Below are positions 15,169 to 23,308 of a stretch of DNA of 27,276 bases, in pieces. The notes beneath the pieces are model-generated. The model did no database searches, was not told the origin of the DNA, and saw only the letters and a program-made list of their open reading frames with translations. The number at the start of each line of letters is the position of its first letter. Position 1 is the first letter of the stretch. The DNA is from JANNSW01 sp031431235 (lineage in GTDB: Bacteria; Pseudomonadota; Alphaproteobacteria; Rhizobiales; Hyphomicrobiaceae). Location of the stretch: positions 1 to 27,276 of the forward strand of contig JANPDA010000314.1 in the NCBI GenBank assembly GCA_031431235.1. The letters are read 5' to 3'. The translations under genes were made by a program, and so were the position numbers.

Positions 15169-16157
15169 CGGGCATTTCCTGTCAGAAACAGCGTTTTCAG
15201 GCCGGTGAATTGCTGTCGGCGCACGATCGCATCCTCCAGATCGTCGAACGAGCAGCGCGACGTCACCAGCTTCTCATAGGGCACGCGGGACTCGACGAGA
15301 CGGTCGAGTGCCTCGTCATAGCGCTTGCGGACCTGGTTGGGCGGCGTGCCGATCCACTCGCTGCCGACGAGCACGATCTCCTTGTAGTGCAGGCGGTTGA
15401 CGTCGATCGTCGCCTTGCCGCGATTGCCGAAGCCCGCGAACAGAACGACCCGGCCACCGGGTGCGCAGAGTTGGATGCAAGGATCGACGAGCTCGGGATC
15501 GCCGATCGTCAGGATGATCGCATCGACGCCGAGTCCACCCGACCAGGCCTTCACCTCCTCGACCCAGCCTTCCGGCGGGACGGTCCTCGTTGCGCCGAAC
15601 TCGCTCGCCAGCTGGCGCCTCGACTCGATCGGCTCGACGACAAGCACCTCGACGCCGGAGCGCTGAGCCTCGGCGACGATCTTGAGGCCCATGACGCCGC
15701 AGGCGATGACGACCAGCTTGTCGCCAGCGTGGAGCCGGGCCTGATCGTGCACGGCATGCAGGCAATCGGCGAGCGGCTCCACGAAGATCGCGCGCTCGGG
15801 TGGCAGCTCGGCCGGCAGCCGCAACGGGCCGCGCGACCACGCGATGGCCGTGGCCGGGATCAGGCAATAGTCGGCGTAGCCGCCATAGACGTCGCCGTAG
15901 ACGCGGTCGCCTTCCTTCCAGCCGGCGACGGCGCGCCCGACCGCTGCGACCCGTCCAAGCCATTCGTGTCCAGGATTGAAGGGATACTCGCCATCGTTCA
16001 CGCCGATCTCGTACTTGCGGGAGTCGGTCGCGCAGACGCCGCAGGCTTCCACCACGACCAGCAGATCGCCGTCTCCGGGTAGGGGGATCGCAATGCGCTC
16101 CACGCGCAGATCCCGGATGCCGTGAAGCCGCGCCACGCGCATTTCGCCGCTTATCAT
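15165..16157 (-). CDS. Zinc-type alcohol/polyol dehydrogenase (MDR superfamily)
   Basis: Medium-chain dehydrogenase of 330 residues from ATG 16157, which overlaps the kinase TGA. Catalytic zinc ligands are Cys42 (ACGVCATDS), His64 and Glu65 (PGHEWLG); Glu in FVEPLADCLHA is the position that follows in sorbitol-dehydrogenase-like members. The structural-zinc cluster of four cysteines is absent: GDRVYGDVYGGYADYC passes straight to the next strand, making the protein short. The Rossmann loop is ACGVMG near 175, and VEPIESR ends strand 2 with Glu, suggesting NAD. The likely role is oxidation of a secondary alcohol of a polyol to a ketose. An open frame continues upstream to 16418 but overlaps the kinase. 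Confidence 0.92.
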   Translation of the reverse strand: MISGEMRVARLHGIRDLRVERIAIPLPGDGDLLVVVEACGVCATDSRKYEIGVNDGEYPFNPGHEWLGRVAAVGRAVAGWKEGDRVYGDVYGGYADYCLIPATAIAWSRGPLRLPAELPPERAIFVEPLADCLHAVHDQARLHAGDKLVVIACGVMGLKIVAEAQRSGVEVLVVEPIESRRQLASEFGATRTVPPEGWVEEVKAWSGGLGVDAIILTIGDPELVDPCIQLCAPGGRVVLFAGFGNRGKATIDVNRLHYKEIVLVGSEWIGTPPNQVRKRYDEALDRLVESRVPYEKLVTSRCSFDDLEDAIVRRQQFTGLKTLFLTGNAR

Positions 16158-17572
16158 GCCAGCTCCTTCTTTTCTGCTGTCAGCCGCCTGATATCGTGCA
16201 TGCAGTCCTTCAATGCCGGAAAGAGCCGGCGGTAGATCGCAAGCAGCTCGCGATAGCGCGCGTGGTGGCGAGGATCGGGTCGCAGCTCCGCCGCGATCCG
16301 CGGCTTGCCGAAGATTCCGATGCAACGAAGTGCGAGCGTTGCAGGACCAATCGCCTCGCCGGCGTGCTCGACGGTTTCGAGGCGGCAACCCAAGGCGTCG
16401 GCTGTGGCTTGCGCCCATGCGGCGTTGCGCAATCCCCCGCCCGAGGCTCGAAAGGATTGCCGGTTGCCGGCCAGCGGCTCCAGCCGATCGGCAAGATCGA
16501 GGACCGAGAGTGCGACCGCCTCGGTGAGCGCCTGATGCAGGTCACTGGCTGTCGTCGAAAGCGTCAGTCCGAGGATCGCGCCCGTCGCCCCGGCATCCCA
16601 GATCGGCGCCCGCTCACCGGCAAAATAGGGCAGCGCGATCAACCCGGTGCTGCCGGGCAAGCGTTGCGGCGCGGTGCCGTCGCGATCGGGTGGCATGGTC
16701 TTGGCCGACCAGTCGAGCAGGCTCCCCCCGGTCGAGGTCCACCCACCAACGAGCGCGCCGTCGCCGACATGGGGAGAGACGCGCAATCCGGCGCCTGCGA
16801 TCCGAGCCTCGTCGGCGACCCCGGACACGACAGCGCCCAGCACGACGGTCGACCCGAGGAGGATGCCGGCGTCACCGGGAGCGACGACGCCAGCGCCGGC
16901 GAGATCGGCAAAGCTGTCGTAGGTCCCGACCGCAACCGGCGTTCCCTCAGGCAGCCCCAGCAGCTGCGCAGATCCGGCCCGGAGACCTCCCGCGATGGCG
17001 TCGGCGGCGAGGATCTCTGGCAGCGGTAGCGGCTGCTCGAGCCCCACACAGCGGTGATCGACAAGCGTTGCCGGGTCCATCACGACGCGACCGGTCAGCC
17101 AGGCGACGAGATAGCCGGTCGCATCGACGACGGTGGTCGCCCGGCCGAACTGGTCGGCGCGCTCGCGCTGCCAGAGCCGGAGACGGGGGATGACGTGGTC
17201 GGGCCCCAGGCGATGGGCGGGAATGGTGGTGCCGGCCAGCAACGCCTGGCGCTCCGTTTCAGCTCCGCCTTCCAACGAGAACAGCGGGACGCCGTTGAGC
17301 GGCTCGAGCCTGGAACCCAACATCACCGGACAGGGGCCGAGAGCGCCGATGCCGATGGCTTCGATCCGTGGCGACCCGGCCGCTCGAAGCGCTTCGCCGA
17401 CCGCCACGGGAATGGTCGTCGTCCAATCGCTGACAGTGCGCTCGGCGCGCCCGCCACGACCGACCAGCGGTGGTTGGGCCGCCCGGCCGCGTCCGATCAG
17501 ACGGCCATCGCGCGTGACGACGGCGGCTCGTACGCTGCTGAGGCCCAGGTCGATGCCGAGGACGGCCGACAT
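16154..17572 (-). CDS. FGGY family carbohydrate kinase
   Basis: Sugar kinase of 472 residues, the usual FGGY size. The start at ATG 17572 follows AAGGGGG by eight bases and gives the family opening SAVLGIDLGLSSVRAAVV. The catalytic base is Asp219 in VAVGTYDSFADLAGAG; the ATP-site elements are GILLGSTVVL (about 236-245) and FRASGGGLRNAAWAQATADA. An open frame reaches 18115, but it runs into the GntR gene. FGGY enzymes phosphorylate ketoses, polyols or DPD (LsrK); the closest subfamily cannot be decided by eye. It opens a four-gene block with three successive ATGA overlaps and has its own promoter gap of 85 bases that carries the GTATCCA element. Confidence 0.92.
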   Translation of the reverse strand: MSAVLGIDLGLSSVRAAVVTRDGRLIGRGRAAQPPLVGRGGRAERTVSDWTTTIPVAVGEALRAAGSPRIEAIGIGALGPCPVMLGSRLEPLNGVPLFSLEGGAETERQALLAGTTIPAHRLGPDHVIPRLRLWQRERADQFGRATTVVDATGYLVAWLTGRVVMDPATLVDHRCVGLEQPLPLPEILAADAIAGGLRAGSAQLLGLPEGTPVAVGTYDSFADLAGAGVVAPGDAGILLGSTVVLGAVVSGVADEARIAGAGLRVSPHVGDGALVGGWTSTGGSLLDWSAKTMPPDRDGTAPQRLPGSTGLIALPYFAGERAPIWDAGATGAILGLTLSTTASDLHQALTEAVALSVLDLADRLEPLAGNRQSFRASGGGLRNAAWAQATADALGCRLETVEHAGEAIGPATLALRCIGIFGKPRIAAELRPDPRHHARYRELLAIYRRLFPALKDCMHDIRRLTAEKKELA

Positions 17573-17631
17573 GTCAGCGGCCCCCTTGCCGAAGCCGTCC
17601 AGGACTCTGGTCCGAGAATGGGCTCCAAGTG

Positions 17632-17653
17632 GTATCTGACTGGCGCGTATCCA
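17632..17653. promoter_or_regulatory. Candidate operator before the kinase operon
   Basis: GTATCTG and CGTATCCA stand at 17632-17638 and 17646-17653, separated by ACTGGCG. The same two words adjoin directly at 23309-23323. The site is 60-81 bases before the kinase start, just after the GntR stop codon. Confidence 0.45.
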
Positions 17654-17657
17654 TCCG

Positions 17658-18410
17658 CTACCTCGGTCGCATCGCAAGCAGTGTGGTGCGGAACCGGTAA
17701 CGGTCGCCGCGGAACAAGCTGCGGGAGAGCTCGAGCCGACGTCCCGATGCCGTCGAGGTGGTCGCCGTGGCGAGCAGGACGGGAGAGCCCTCCTGGACAT
17801 CGAGGCGGCACGCATCCTCGCGGCTCGCGCCGACGGCCTGCAGCACATAGTCGGCGCTGTGGGGAGCGGCGCCGGCGCGGCGCAGAGCGTCGTAGAGGGA
17901 AGCCGTGGCATAATCGCCGCCCGGCAGCGCCGGAGCGAGGTGGAGCACGATGCGAGATCGCTCGTGTCCGACCGCAACGCCATCGATGAGCCGGATCCGC
18001 TCAAGCTCGAAGATGTCGGCCCCCGGCGCGATCGCCAGATCCTCGGATTCATCGAGCGTGGCAGGACGGACGCGAGCGCTGATGACCTTCGAGCTCGGCC
18101 GCAGCCCGCGAGCACGTGCCATCTCGCTGAAGCCCATCAGCAGATTGGGCTCACCGACGGCGGAGGTCACGAACCAGCCGCGGACACCGTCGGGCTCCAC
18201 GAAGCCGCGCTTTCGCAGCTCGTTGAGGGCCCTTCGGATGGTAACGCGGCTGACGCCGAACCGCTTGCAGAGATCGCGCTCGGACATCAGTCGGGCGCCG
18301 CGCGCGATTTCCCCGGCGACGACCTGAAGCTCGATCATGCCGGCGATCACGAGGAACCGCGGCTCGTCGAGCGTGATGCTTTCGATCTGCGTTCGGACCA
18401 ATGAGACCAT
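17658..18410 (-). CDS. GntR/HutC family transcriptional regulator
   Basis: DNA-binding regulator of 250 residues with an N-terminal winged helix (about 16-83) and a C-terminal UTRA effector domain (about 100-245). The recognition helix is in RFGVSRVTIRRALNELRKRG (50-69), and the wing in FVEPDGVRGWFV. UTRA features are IFELERIRLIDGVAVGHERS and DVQEGSPVLLATATT. UTRA domains bind small sugars, phosphorylated sugars, amino acids or related ligands. I chose ATG 18410; there is no strong Shine-Dalgarno. It is embedded between the importer permease and the kinase in the same orientation, so it most likely senses the imported substrate and controls this cluster. Four GACCA repeats overlap its start, suggesting autoregulation. 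Confidence 0.9.
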   Translation of the reverse strand: MVSLVRTQIESITLDEPRFLVIAGMIELQVVAGEIARGARLMSERDLCKRFGVSRVTIRRALNELRKRGFVEPDGVRGWFVTSAVGEPNLLMGFSEMARARGLRPSSKVISARVRPATLDESEDLAIAPGADIFELERIRLIDGVAVGHERSRIVLHLAPALPGGDYATASLYDALRRAGAAPHSADYVLQAVGASREDACRLDVQEGSPVLLATATTSTASGRRLELSRSLFRGDRYRFRTTLLAMRPR

Positions 18411-18430
18411 TGAGAGACCATACCAGACCA
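18396..18430. promoter_or_regulatory. Four phased GACCA repeats over the GntR start
   Basis: GACCA occurs at 18396, 18405, 18416 and 18426 (spacings 9, 11 and 10 bases), three times as AGACCA; on the minus strand this reads TGGTCT. A perfect palindrome GGTCCGGACC lies at 18449-18458. TGGTCT/AGACCA are half-sites of HutC-type regulators such as NagR (TGGTCTAGACCA, from general knowledge). Direct phasing on one face of the helix would suit several dimers. The first two copies lie within the first codons if ATG 18410 is the start. Confidence 0.4.
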
Positions 18431-18466
18431 ACGAGGCTCGGCGCAAGCGGTCCGGACCCGGGCTGC

Positions 18467-19405
18467 TCAGCGGTCCTCGCTGCGGAACGGCTTCATCAGG
18501 GCTGCGGGAGCATGCGCGTTGCGTGCGCTCAACGTCATGGCGATCAGCGTTGCAACATAGGGCAGCATCAGCAGCAGCTGATAGGGGACGTCGATCGCCC
18601 CGCTCGTCTGCAGGCGCAGTTGCAGAGCGTCGACCGCGCCAAAGAGCAGCGCCGCGCCGACGCAACTCCAGGGGTTCCAGCGGCCCAGCACGACGAGGGC
18701 GAGGCAAATCCAGCCGCGCCCGGAGACGATGCCGAAGCTGAACGAGGAGAAGGCAGCGAGGTTGAGGTAGGCGCCGGCGAGGCCCACGAGCGTCCCAGAG
18801 ATCATCAGCGCTCGTGTCCGCGTCCAGCCGACATCGATGCCGGCGGAAGCCGCCGCATAGGGATTTTCCCCGACCGTCCTGAGCGCGAGGCCCGCTGGCG
18901 TGCGGAACAGGAACCACGATGCCAGCGGCACGAGCAGGAAGGCGATGTAGGTCAGTGCGAACTGGTTGAACAGTACCGGTCCAAGGAAGGGGATCGCGGA
19001 AAGGCCGGGTATCGGCACGGTCGGGAAAGGCTGCACCGAGGGCGGGATCGAGCCGTCGCCAAAGATGAGCCGATAGCTAAAATAGGCCAGGCCCGAAGCC
19101 GTCATGGTGACGCCGATGCCCACGACCGTCTGGTCGAGACCGAGCACCACGCACAAGAGCGCCATGACGAGACCCATGACGAGCCCGGTCGCCGCCGCGG
19201 CCAACACGCCCAGCCACAACGAGCCCGAGAAATAGGCGGCTGTGAACCCGACCATCGCGGCGAGCAGCATGATGCCTTCGATGCCCAGGTTGAGCACGCC
19301 CGCCCGCTCGGCGAACACCTCACCCAATGCACCGAGGACGAGGGGAACGGCAAGCCGCACCGCTGCGGCGAAGAACCCGACCTGCAGGATCTGATCGAGG
19401 ATCAT
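18467..19405 (-). CDS. BMP-type ABC transporter permease (second permease)
   Basis: Inner-membrane permease of 312 residues of the BPD-transp-2 class that also contains ribose and branched-chain amino-acid permeases. Family landmarks are AERAGVLNLGIEGIMLLAAM (about 32-51), GENPYAAASAGIDVGWTR with the EAA-like loop in the middle, and SGRGWICLALVVLGRWNP near 247. These match the second permease of BmpA/YufN or NupABC-type purine-nucleoside importers. Its ATG overlaps the TGA of the first permease (19402-19405). The open frame extends to 19975, but the upstream part overlaps the other permease and lacks membrane character. A gap of 56 bases separates it from the GntR start. Confidence 0.9.
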   Translation of the reverse strand: MILDQILQVGFFAAAVRLAVPLVLGALGEVFAERAGVLNLGIEGIMLLAAMVGFTAAYFSGSLWLGVLAAAATGLVMGLVMALLCVVLGLDQTVVGIGVTMTASGLAYFSYRLIFGDGSIPPSVQPFPTVPIPGLSAIPFLGPVLFNQFALTYIAFLLVPLASWFLFRTPAGLALRTVGENPYAAASAGIDVGWTRTRALMISGTLVGLAGAYLNLAAFSSFSFGIVSGRGWICLALVVLGRWNPWSCVGAALLFGAVDALQLRLQTSGAIDVPYQLLLMLPYVATLIAMTLSARNAHAPAALMKPFRSEDR

Positions 19406-20478
19406 GATGCGCGCCGCCCTGCTCGCCAGCCGATCCGCAGCCGATGACTCGCGAAAATCAGAGCGATCAACATCGTCAGCAAGGTCACGCCTTGGATGAC
19501 GTCGGCGAGGAATACAGGGACCCCCGTCTGTCGCGACATCTCGTCGGCCCCAGCCGTGATCGCGGCCAGGAAGATCGCGGCCGGCACGACGCCGAGTGGA
19601 TTGAGGCGGGCGAGCATGGCGACGACGAGCCCGGAGTAGCCATAGCCCGGCGAGATCGAGCCCATCACCTGGTATTGGATCCCGCCGACCTCGCCGACAC
19701 CTGCCAGGCCGGCGAGAGCCCCCGAGATGGCGGCCGCCGAAAGCGTCACGCGCTGGACATCGAGGCCGGCATGGTGGGCCGCGCGCGCGTTCTCGCCCAC
19801 GGCGTCGATGGCAAAGCCGAGCGTCGTCCAGCGTACCAGCAGCCAGGTTGCAACCGCGGCCAACGCGCCGACGAGCACGCCCAGATGCAGCCGTGTGCCG
19901 CGCCAGAGGTTGGGGAACTCGGCCGCGCCGAGAATATCGGGTGAATCCGGCCAGCCCGTCGTGGTGTCCTTCCACGGCCCCGAGAGCAGCGCCATCATGG
20001 CATAGAGAATGATGAAATTGAGCATCAGCGTGCTCACGACGTCGTCCACCTTCAGCCGCGTCTTCATGAAAGCGGGTAGCATCGCCGCGAGCGCGCCGCC
20101 GCCAGCCCCTGCGACCAGCATCAGCGGTATCAGCGAGGCCGCCGGCAATTCCGAGCGCGCGCCGATGAAGGCGGCGAGCATGGCGCCGACGAGGAGCTGA
20201 CCTTCAGCTCCGATGTTCCAGAAGCGCACGCGGAACGCGACTGCCGCAGCCAGCCCGGTCAGCACCATGGGCGAGGCCTTCGCCAACGTCTCGGTGATCG
20301 GGATCTTGCCGCCGAAAGCCGATTTCACAATCGTCCAATAGGCGAGGATCGGATTGGTCCCAGCGAGCAGAATGAGGCCGCTGCAGAGGACGAGGCTCGC
20401 TGCCACGGCGACGACCGGGAGCATGAGGTTGCGCACAACCGACGTTTCGTCGCGACGCTCGAACGACAGCCTCAGCAT
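19402..20478 (-). CDS. BMP-type ABC transporter permease (first permease)
   Basis: Inner-membrane permease of 358 residues. FRVRFWNIGAEGQLLVGAML (about 82-101) is the hallmark of the first permease of BMP/nucleoside importers, followed by LKVDDVVSTLMLNFI and the loop VGENARAAHHAGLD. The first membrane helix is at about 19-41. It starts at ATG 20478, inside the end of the ATPase gene (ATGCTGA, 7-base overlap), and overlaps the second permease by four bases. The two permeases form a heterodimeric channel for nucleosides or a related small sugar. Confidence 0.92.
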   Translation of the reverse strand: MLRLSFERRDETSVVRNLMLPVVAVAASLVLCSGLILLAGTNPILAYWTIVKSAFGGKIPITETLAKASPMVLTGLAAAVAFRVRFWNIGAEGQLLVGAMLAAFIGARSELPAASLIPLMLVAGAGGGALAAMLPAFMKTRLKVDDVVSTLMLNFIILYAMMALLSGPWKDTTTGWPDSPDILGAAEFPNLWRGTRLHLGVLVGALAAVATWLLVRWTTLGFAIDAVGENARAAHHAGLDVQRVTLSAAAISGALAGLAGVGEVGGIQYQVMGSISPGYGYSGLVVAMLARLNPLGVVPAAIFLAAITAGADEMSRQTGVPVFLADVIQGVTLLTMLIALIFASHRLRIGWRAGRRAS

Positions 20479-22124
20479 GGCTGGACCTCCAACCGCGCTG
20501 GCGCGCTGGATCGCGCGGCGATCGTGCCCGATGTCATGGCAAGGCCGATTGCGGCGGCGTCGATCGCGTCCGCTGTCGCCTCGTGCACGATGGCGCTCTC
20601 GTAGAGGACGGCAATACGATCCGAAAGCTGCAGGATTTCGTCGAGGTCGTCGCTGATGAGGAGGATGGCGCAGCCTTTCGACCGCAACTTCATGATCTCG
20701 CGGTGAACGAGCTCGCTCGCCGAGACATCGAGGCCGCGCGTCGGTTGCGCGATGATCAGGATCCTCGGCTCGAACGCCAGCTCGCGGGCGACGATCGCCT
20801 TCTGCTGGTTGCCCCCCGAGAACAGACCCGTCGCAATGCCGGGGCTCGACGGCCGGATGCTGTAGGCCTCGATCTGGCGTTGTGCAAATGCCCGGATTGC
20901 CCGCCGGTCGACGATGCCGGAGTGGCTGAAGGGGGCCATGTGGATGCGCGGCAGCACCATGCTGGCCTCGAGTGGCAAGCCGGCGACGAGCCCCGCCCCC
21001 AAGCGGTCCTCGGGGATATAGGCGAGCCCGAGCCCTTGCAGCGAGCGTGGGCTCGGGCGTGGCACGGGCATGCCGTCGACGAGCAACGTGCCTCGTGGGG
21101 CAGGCCTCACCCCGGCGAGTGCCTCTGCCAACTGCACCTGGCCATTGCCCGAGACGCCGGCGAGACCCAGGATCTCGCCACCACGAATGGCAAGCTCGAT
21201 CGCAGGCGATGGTCCGGCCCCTTGCCCATGGCGCTGGAGCACGAGCCCACGCGCTTCGATCCGGATTGGGCCAACGCTCACGGCCTCACGACGTACCGGC
21301 TTCAGCTCGTGGCCGCACATCAGCTCGGCGAGGCGTGCATTGGTGAGCGAGCCCTCGTTCGGGAGGGCTGCCACGACCGCGCCCCGGCGCATCACCATCA
21401 CACGGCTCGTAATCGCACGCACCTGGTTCAGCTTGTGGCTGATGAAAATGACGCCGACACCGTCCGCGATCATGGCGCGGATCGCCTTGAACAGACCCTC
21501 GGCCTGCAGGGGCGTCAGCACCGAGGTCGGCTCGTCCAGGATGAGTATGCGGGCGCCGCGAAAAAGCGCCTTCACGATCTCGAGGCGTTGCTTCTCGCCG
21601 ACGCTGAGGCTGGCGACCTTGCGTGCGGGATCGAGCACCAATCCGTAGGCTGCCCCGATTTCGCCGAGCCGGCTCGCCACCAGCCCATGGTCGAGGCGCA
21701 AACCCTGGCCGGGCCAGCCGACGAGGAGGTTCTCCGCGACCGAATGGCGGTCCACCACATGGGCGTGCTGGTGAACCATGCCGATGCCATGGGCGATCGC
21801 GTCGGCTGGCGAGGCGATCACGGCCTGCTTGCCGCGAATGCTGATACGCCCGGCGTCGGCCCGGTAGAAGCCGAACAGGATGTTCATCAGTGTGGTCTTG
21901 CCGGCGCCATTCTCGCCGAGCAGGCCCAGCACCTCGCCGGCGTGCAGCTTCAGATCGACGGCACGATTGGCCAGCACGTCGCCAAAGCGCTTCTCGATCC
22001 CGGCCATCTCGAGGAGCGGCACGTTTGCGGCCAAGATCAATCCATGCTCCCCAGGCACGCTGAAGCTGACACTGTCGGCAACCGGAGGCTCCAAATGGCG
22101 ACCGGCTCTAGTGTTACCTCCCAT
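20472..22124 (-). CDS. BMP-type ABC transporter, double ATP-binding protein
   Basis: Fused double ATPase of 550 residues if read from ATG 22124. The N-terminal cassette is complete: Walker A GENGAGKTT (70-78), signature LSVGEKQRLE, Walker B ILILDEPTSVL. The C-terminal cassette keeps FSGGNQQKAIVARE but has a degenerate Walker A (LAGVSGNGQ) and Gln instead of Glu after Walker B (ILIIAQPTRGLDV), as is usual in YufO/RbsA-like proteins. The start is uncertain: ATG 22124 lies inside the left inverted repeat of the insert and has no Shine-Dalgarno. Internal TTG/GTG codons around residues 29-36 (HGLILAANVPLLEM, preceded by GGGGAG) would give a conventional N-terminus. Confidence 0.9.
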   Translation of the reverse strand: MGGNTRAGRHLEPPVADSVSFSVPGEHGLILAANVPLLEMAGIEKRFGDVLANRAVDLKLHAGEVLGLLGENGAGKTTLMNILFGFYRADAGRISIRGKQAVIASPADAIAHGIGMVHQHAHVVDRHSVAENLLVGWPGQGLRLDHGLVASRLGEIGAAYGLVLDPARKVASLSVGEKQRLEIVKALFRGARILILDEPTSVLTPLQAEGLFKAIRAMIADGVGVIFISHKLNQVRAITSRVMVMRRGAVVAALPNEGSLTNARLAELMCGHELKPVRREAVSVGPIRIEARGLVLQRHGQGAGPSPAIELAIRGGEILGLAGVSGNGQVQLAEALAGVRPAPRGTLLVDGMPVPRPSPRSLQGLGLAYIPEDRLGAGLVAGLPLEASMVLPRIHMAPFSHSGIVDRRAIRAFAQRQIEAYSIRPSSPGIATGLFSGGNQQKAIVARELAFEPRILIIAQPTRGLDVSASELVHREIMKLRSKGCAILLISDDLDEILQLSDRIAVLYESAIVHEATADAIDAAAIGLAMTSGTIAARSSAPARLEVQPC

Positions 22125-22239
22125 TCGTTCGATTCCGGCGAAGCTGGATCAATGAATGGAAAGACGGAACACAAACATAGAGTTGGCTAGCGCGCTGGCC
22201 ATTCGTTTGGGGTACCGAACGAATGGGCCGGAACACTAG
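22108..22239. mobile_element. 132-bp MITE-like insert with 24-bp inverted repeats
   Basis: Both ends read inward as CTAGTGTT, four variable bases, then CCCATTCGTTCG (22108-22131 and 22216-22239), identical at 21 of 24 positions. The interior contains a near-perfect 16-base palindrome GGCTAGCGCGCTGGCC (22185-22200), a third CCATTCGTTTGG word (22199-22210) and an AT-richer stretch around 22145-22183 unlike the flanks. There is no coding frame. CTAG at both outer ends would fit a YTAR target duplication of the IS5 type. The right end provides the TAG stop of the BMP gene; the left end contains the nominal ATG of the ATPase. The alternative is a long regulatory hairpin between the two genes. Confidence 0.5.
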
Positions 22240-23240
22240 TCCGACTTCGTCTCGCTCTCGTCGTAGGCCACCTTGAAATGGCCGCCGGCGAACTCCCGGT
22301 GGCGCTTTTTGATGTTGAATTTGACGTCGGCGGGCACCTTGTCCTCGAAGGCGCCATAGGGCGCGAGGTAGTTGCCGCCATTGGCAATGTTCTCGAGGGC
22401 GGAAAAATCCTGCGCTTTGAAAGTGCCGGCCCGCACCTGCTCGGCGGACGCCTTGATGACGGGATAGGGGTCCCAGATGACGCTCGTCACCACCACGTTC
22501 GGGTTGATGGCCGATTGGTCCGTCATGTTGCCGATGGCGAGCCCGCCCTTCTCGGCACATGCCTCGATCACACCGATGCGCTCGGCATAGATCACGTCGA
22601 CGCCTTGCTCGATCATGGCGATCGAGGCTTCCTTGGCTTTGGGTGGGTCGAAGAAGGAGCCGATATAGGCCGCCTTGAAGACGATACCCGGCTTCACCTC
22701 CTTGGCGCCAGCCCGATAGGCGTTGAGCAGCCCGTAGGTGGATGGCGTCGCCGGGCCCGCAACCACTCCGATCCTGCCCGATTTGGAGATCCAGGCCGCC
22801 AGCATTCCTGCGAGGTAGGCCGCTTCGGTCGTGACGCCATAGAAGGTCGAAAAATTCGGCTCCGTCACGCCTGCTGCCGAGCCCATGGAGAAGGCCGTCT
22901 TTGGATAGTCCTTGGCGACACGGCGGCAGATCTGCTCGGTCCCATAAGCGTCGCCGACGATCAGCTCGACGCCCTCCTCGCACCACTGCCTGAGAACGCG
23001 CGAGAAGTCCGCAGCCTTGACCGATTCCGAGTGCTGGTAGTCGAGTCCCATCTCGCCCGCGAGCTTTGCCATCGCCAGGTGGATCTGGGTGACGAAGGGC
23101 TCCTCCATCGGCGTCTCGAAGATGCCACGCATGCGCAGTGAGCCGGCAGCGCGACCTCCGAAGGACGCGAGCCCCAAAGCCGATGCGCTTGCGACCGCCA
23201 TCGCGGCAAGCTTCAACACGTCACGGCGATTGATCGGCAT
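22236..23240 (-). CDS. BMP family ABC transporter substrate-binding protein, Tat-exported
   Basis: Periplasmic receptor of 334 residues from ATG 23240, which has GGAGG five bases upstream. The N-terminus is a twin-arginine signal (NRRDVLKLAAMAVASASALG, 4-23; cleavage-like GGRAAGS near 30-34). The BMP domain shows FETPMEEPFVTQIH, ELIVGDAYGTEQICRRVA, GVTTEAAYLAGMLAA, GRIGVVAGPATPSTYGLLNAYRAG as overlapping landmarks, and EQGVDVIYAERIGVIEACAE. Family members bind purine nucleosides or small sugars and derivatives. It is first in the importer operon and divergent from the lactonase. Its TAG stop is inside the right arm of the inverted-repeat insert, so the natural C-terminus may have been altered slightly. 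Confidence 0.92.
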   Translation of the reverse strand: MPINRRDVLKLAAMAVASASALGLASFGGRAAGSLRMRGIFETPMEEPFVTQIHLAMAKLAGEMGLDYQHSESVKAADFSRVLRQWCEEGVELIVGDAYGTEQICRRVAKDYPKTAFSMGSAAGVTEPNFSTFYGVTTEAAYLAGMLAAWISKSGRIGVVAGPATPSTYGLLNAYRAGAKEVKPGIVFKAAYIGSFFDPPKAKEASIAMIEQGVDVIYAERIGVIEACAEKGGLAIGNMTDQSAINPNVVVTSVIWDPYPVIKASAEQVRAGTFKAQDFSALENIANGGNYLAPYGAFEDKVPADVKFNIKKRHREFAGGHFKVAYDESETKSD

Positions 23241-23308
23241 GCTCTCCTCCATCGGGCCGGACGTCGCCAGCCCGATGCCTTGGGCGGCGAGGCTCCATCT
23301 TGAATCTT

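Noticed and set aside
15975..15986. GGGATAC inside the alcohol dehydrogenase as a further operator
   Set aside because: Single half-site within coding sequence, lacking the CA extension and the second arm seen in the three promoter sites.
17573..18115. Upstream extension of the FGGY kinase frame (to 18115)
   Set aside because: It overlaps the GntR gene on the same strand and is Arg/Ser-rich; the IDLG kinase opening directly follows ATG 17572 with a good Shine-Dalgarno.
20583..22190. Plus-strand open frame of 535 codons opposite the double ATPase
   Set aside because: Its product is Arg/His/Asp-rich with no domain, and the opposite strand carries all ABC motifs; the frame is open only because of GC bias.
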